NCBI GenBank assembly: GCA_907163375.1
Contig: CAJQUW010007115.1
Coordinates: forward strand, 62,001-126,000
DNA length: 64,000 nt
Source of the DNA: Prostheceraeus crozeri
Lineage: Eukaryota > Platyhelminthes > Polycladida > Euryleptidae
Direction: 5' to 3'
Part shown: positions 63,554-64,000 of the stretch, piece after piece
Layout of the letters: each line of letters starts with the position of its first letter
Numbering within the stretch: position 1 is the stretch's first letter
Translations under genes and position numbers: made by a program
The notes under the pieces: model-generated
Database searches by the model: none
Told to the model about the DNA's origin: nothing
What the model saw: the letters and a program-made list of their open reading frames with translations, nothing else

Positions 63554-64000
63554 ATGACTATTGAGAAGAGGTGCATCAATATTCATGATCAAATTCTACC
63601 TCGCCACAGGAATTCAACCTCGGCGGCTAAAGAATTAGAAGAATCCAGGAAACGAACAAGCGTACTTAAGCAGAGATCGCCTCCTCAAAGATACATTACA
63701 ATGGGAGAAGCAATGGACAATATCGACGAGAGAGTCAACGAGGTTGATATATTGCCTCCGGAATCCGGGGACCAGCAGGAAGTTGCCACGGATGAGGAAG
63801 ACGAACCTTTTGAACACATTATTGGTGATCCAGCTGGTGAAATTGAAGTTTTTTATAGTGACAGTGAAGATGAGAATGATGTAGAAACCGATCAACGATG
63901 GTCCAGAAATGTTACCCGAATGAATATTATAGATGATAACGTACCAAAGACCGTTCCAGGACACCCCATTTTTCAATTTTTTTGCACCTTTAAAAACGAC
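63554..64000 (+). CDS. piggyBac-like (PGBD) transposase, N-terminal part, runs off the window
   Basis: The plus-strand frame is open from the ATG at 63554 (MTIEKRCINIHDQILP) through the window end. It includes RYITMGEAMDNIDERVNE, VDILPPESGDQQEVATDEED and an acidic stretch VFYSDSEDENDVETD. It ends PGHPIFQFFCTFKND. The xIxxPPExxxxTDEE acidic N-terminus followed by a helix is typical of PGBD/piggyBac transposases before their DDD core. An alternative start is 63701. The catalytic part lies beyond 64000. Confidence 0.6.
   Translation, partial: MTIEKRCINIHDQILPRHRNSTSAAKELEESRKRTSVLKQRSPPQRYITMGEAMDNIDERVNEVDILPPESGDQQEVATDEEDEPFEHIIGDPAGEIEVFYSDSEDENDVETDQRWSRNVTRMNIIDDNVPKTVPGHPIFQFFCTFKND

Noticed and set aside
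1-64000. CRISPR arrays, rRNA genes, bacterial operons
   Set aside because: No spacer-repeat pattern, rRNA core or bacterial gene layout was seen; the window is eukaryotic.

Overview
The window looks like repeat-rich genomic DNA from an invertebrate animal, most likely marine. The evidence is split host exons with GT-AG introns, a Polinton/Maverick, several Penelope-like elements (PLEs), CR1/L2-type LINEs and hAT, pogo/Tigger, Tc1/mariner and piggyBac DNA transposons. The recurring TAGGCCTA word is a weak hint of an echinoderm or a relative. No bacterial or organellar gene is present.

The only recognisable host gene is a DHX9 (RNA helicase A / maleless) orthologue on the minus strand. Four coding exons lie at 45466-45336, 33434-33294, 33234-33043 and 1899-1760. 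They encode the start codon, the first double-stranded-RNA-binding domain, a linker and the start of the second such domain. The helicase core lies beyond the left edge. One intron is 59 bases, while its neighbours are about 11.9 kb and 31.1 kb and are packed with transposons.

The 31-kb intron holds a PLE remnant just left of exon 4 (1-480), and to its right a 20-kb Polinton (2422-22432; 6-base target duplication GTGAAG; near-identical terminal inverted repeats), a broken CR1/L2 LINE (23400-25820), a tRNA-like sequence (27382-27453) and a 4.1-kb hAT (27843-31983). The Polinton has the classic set: protein-primed DNA polymerase B, adenovirus-type protease, major capsid protein, penton-like protein, basic core protein, chromodomain integrase and packaging ATPase. 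It also has accessory ORFs, including a TBP-like protein, a RING protein with a UBA-like neighbour, and an intron-bearing gene. It is a broken fossil.

The 12-kb intron holds a PLE endonuclease fragment (36742-37050), an exact 186-bp tandem duplication, a small deleted hAT (40056-40907), a LINE scrap (41960-42300) and an almost complete Tigger/pogo transposon (42883-45018).

Upstream of DHX9, 48560-52180 is a cluster of PLEs and PLE tails with hammerhead-like motifs and inverted repeats. It is followed by a pogo-like element (54010-56422), then a foldback-like structure built of inverted arrays of a 173-bp repeat around a Tc1-like transposon (56447-60196), two hairpins, and the start of a piggyBac-like transposase at the right edge.
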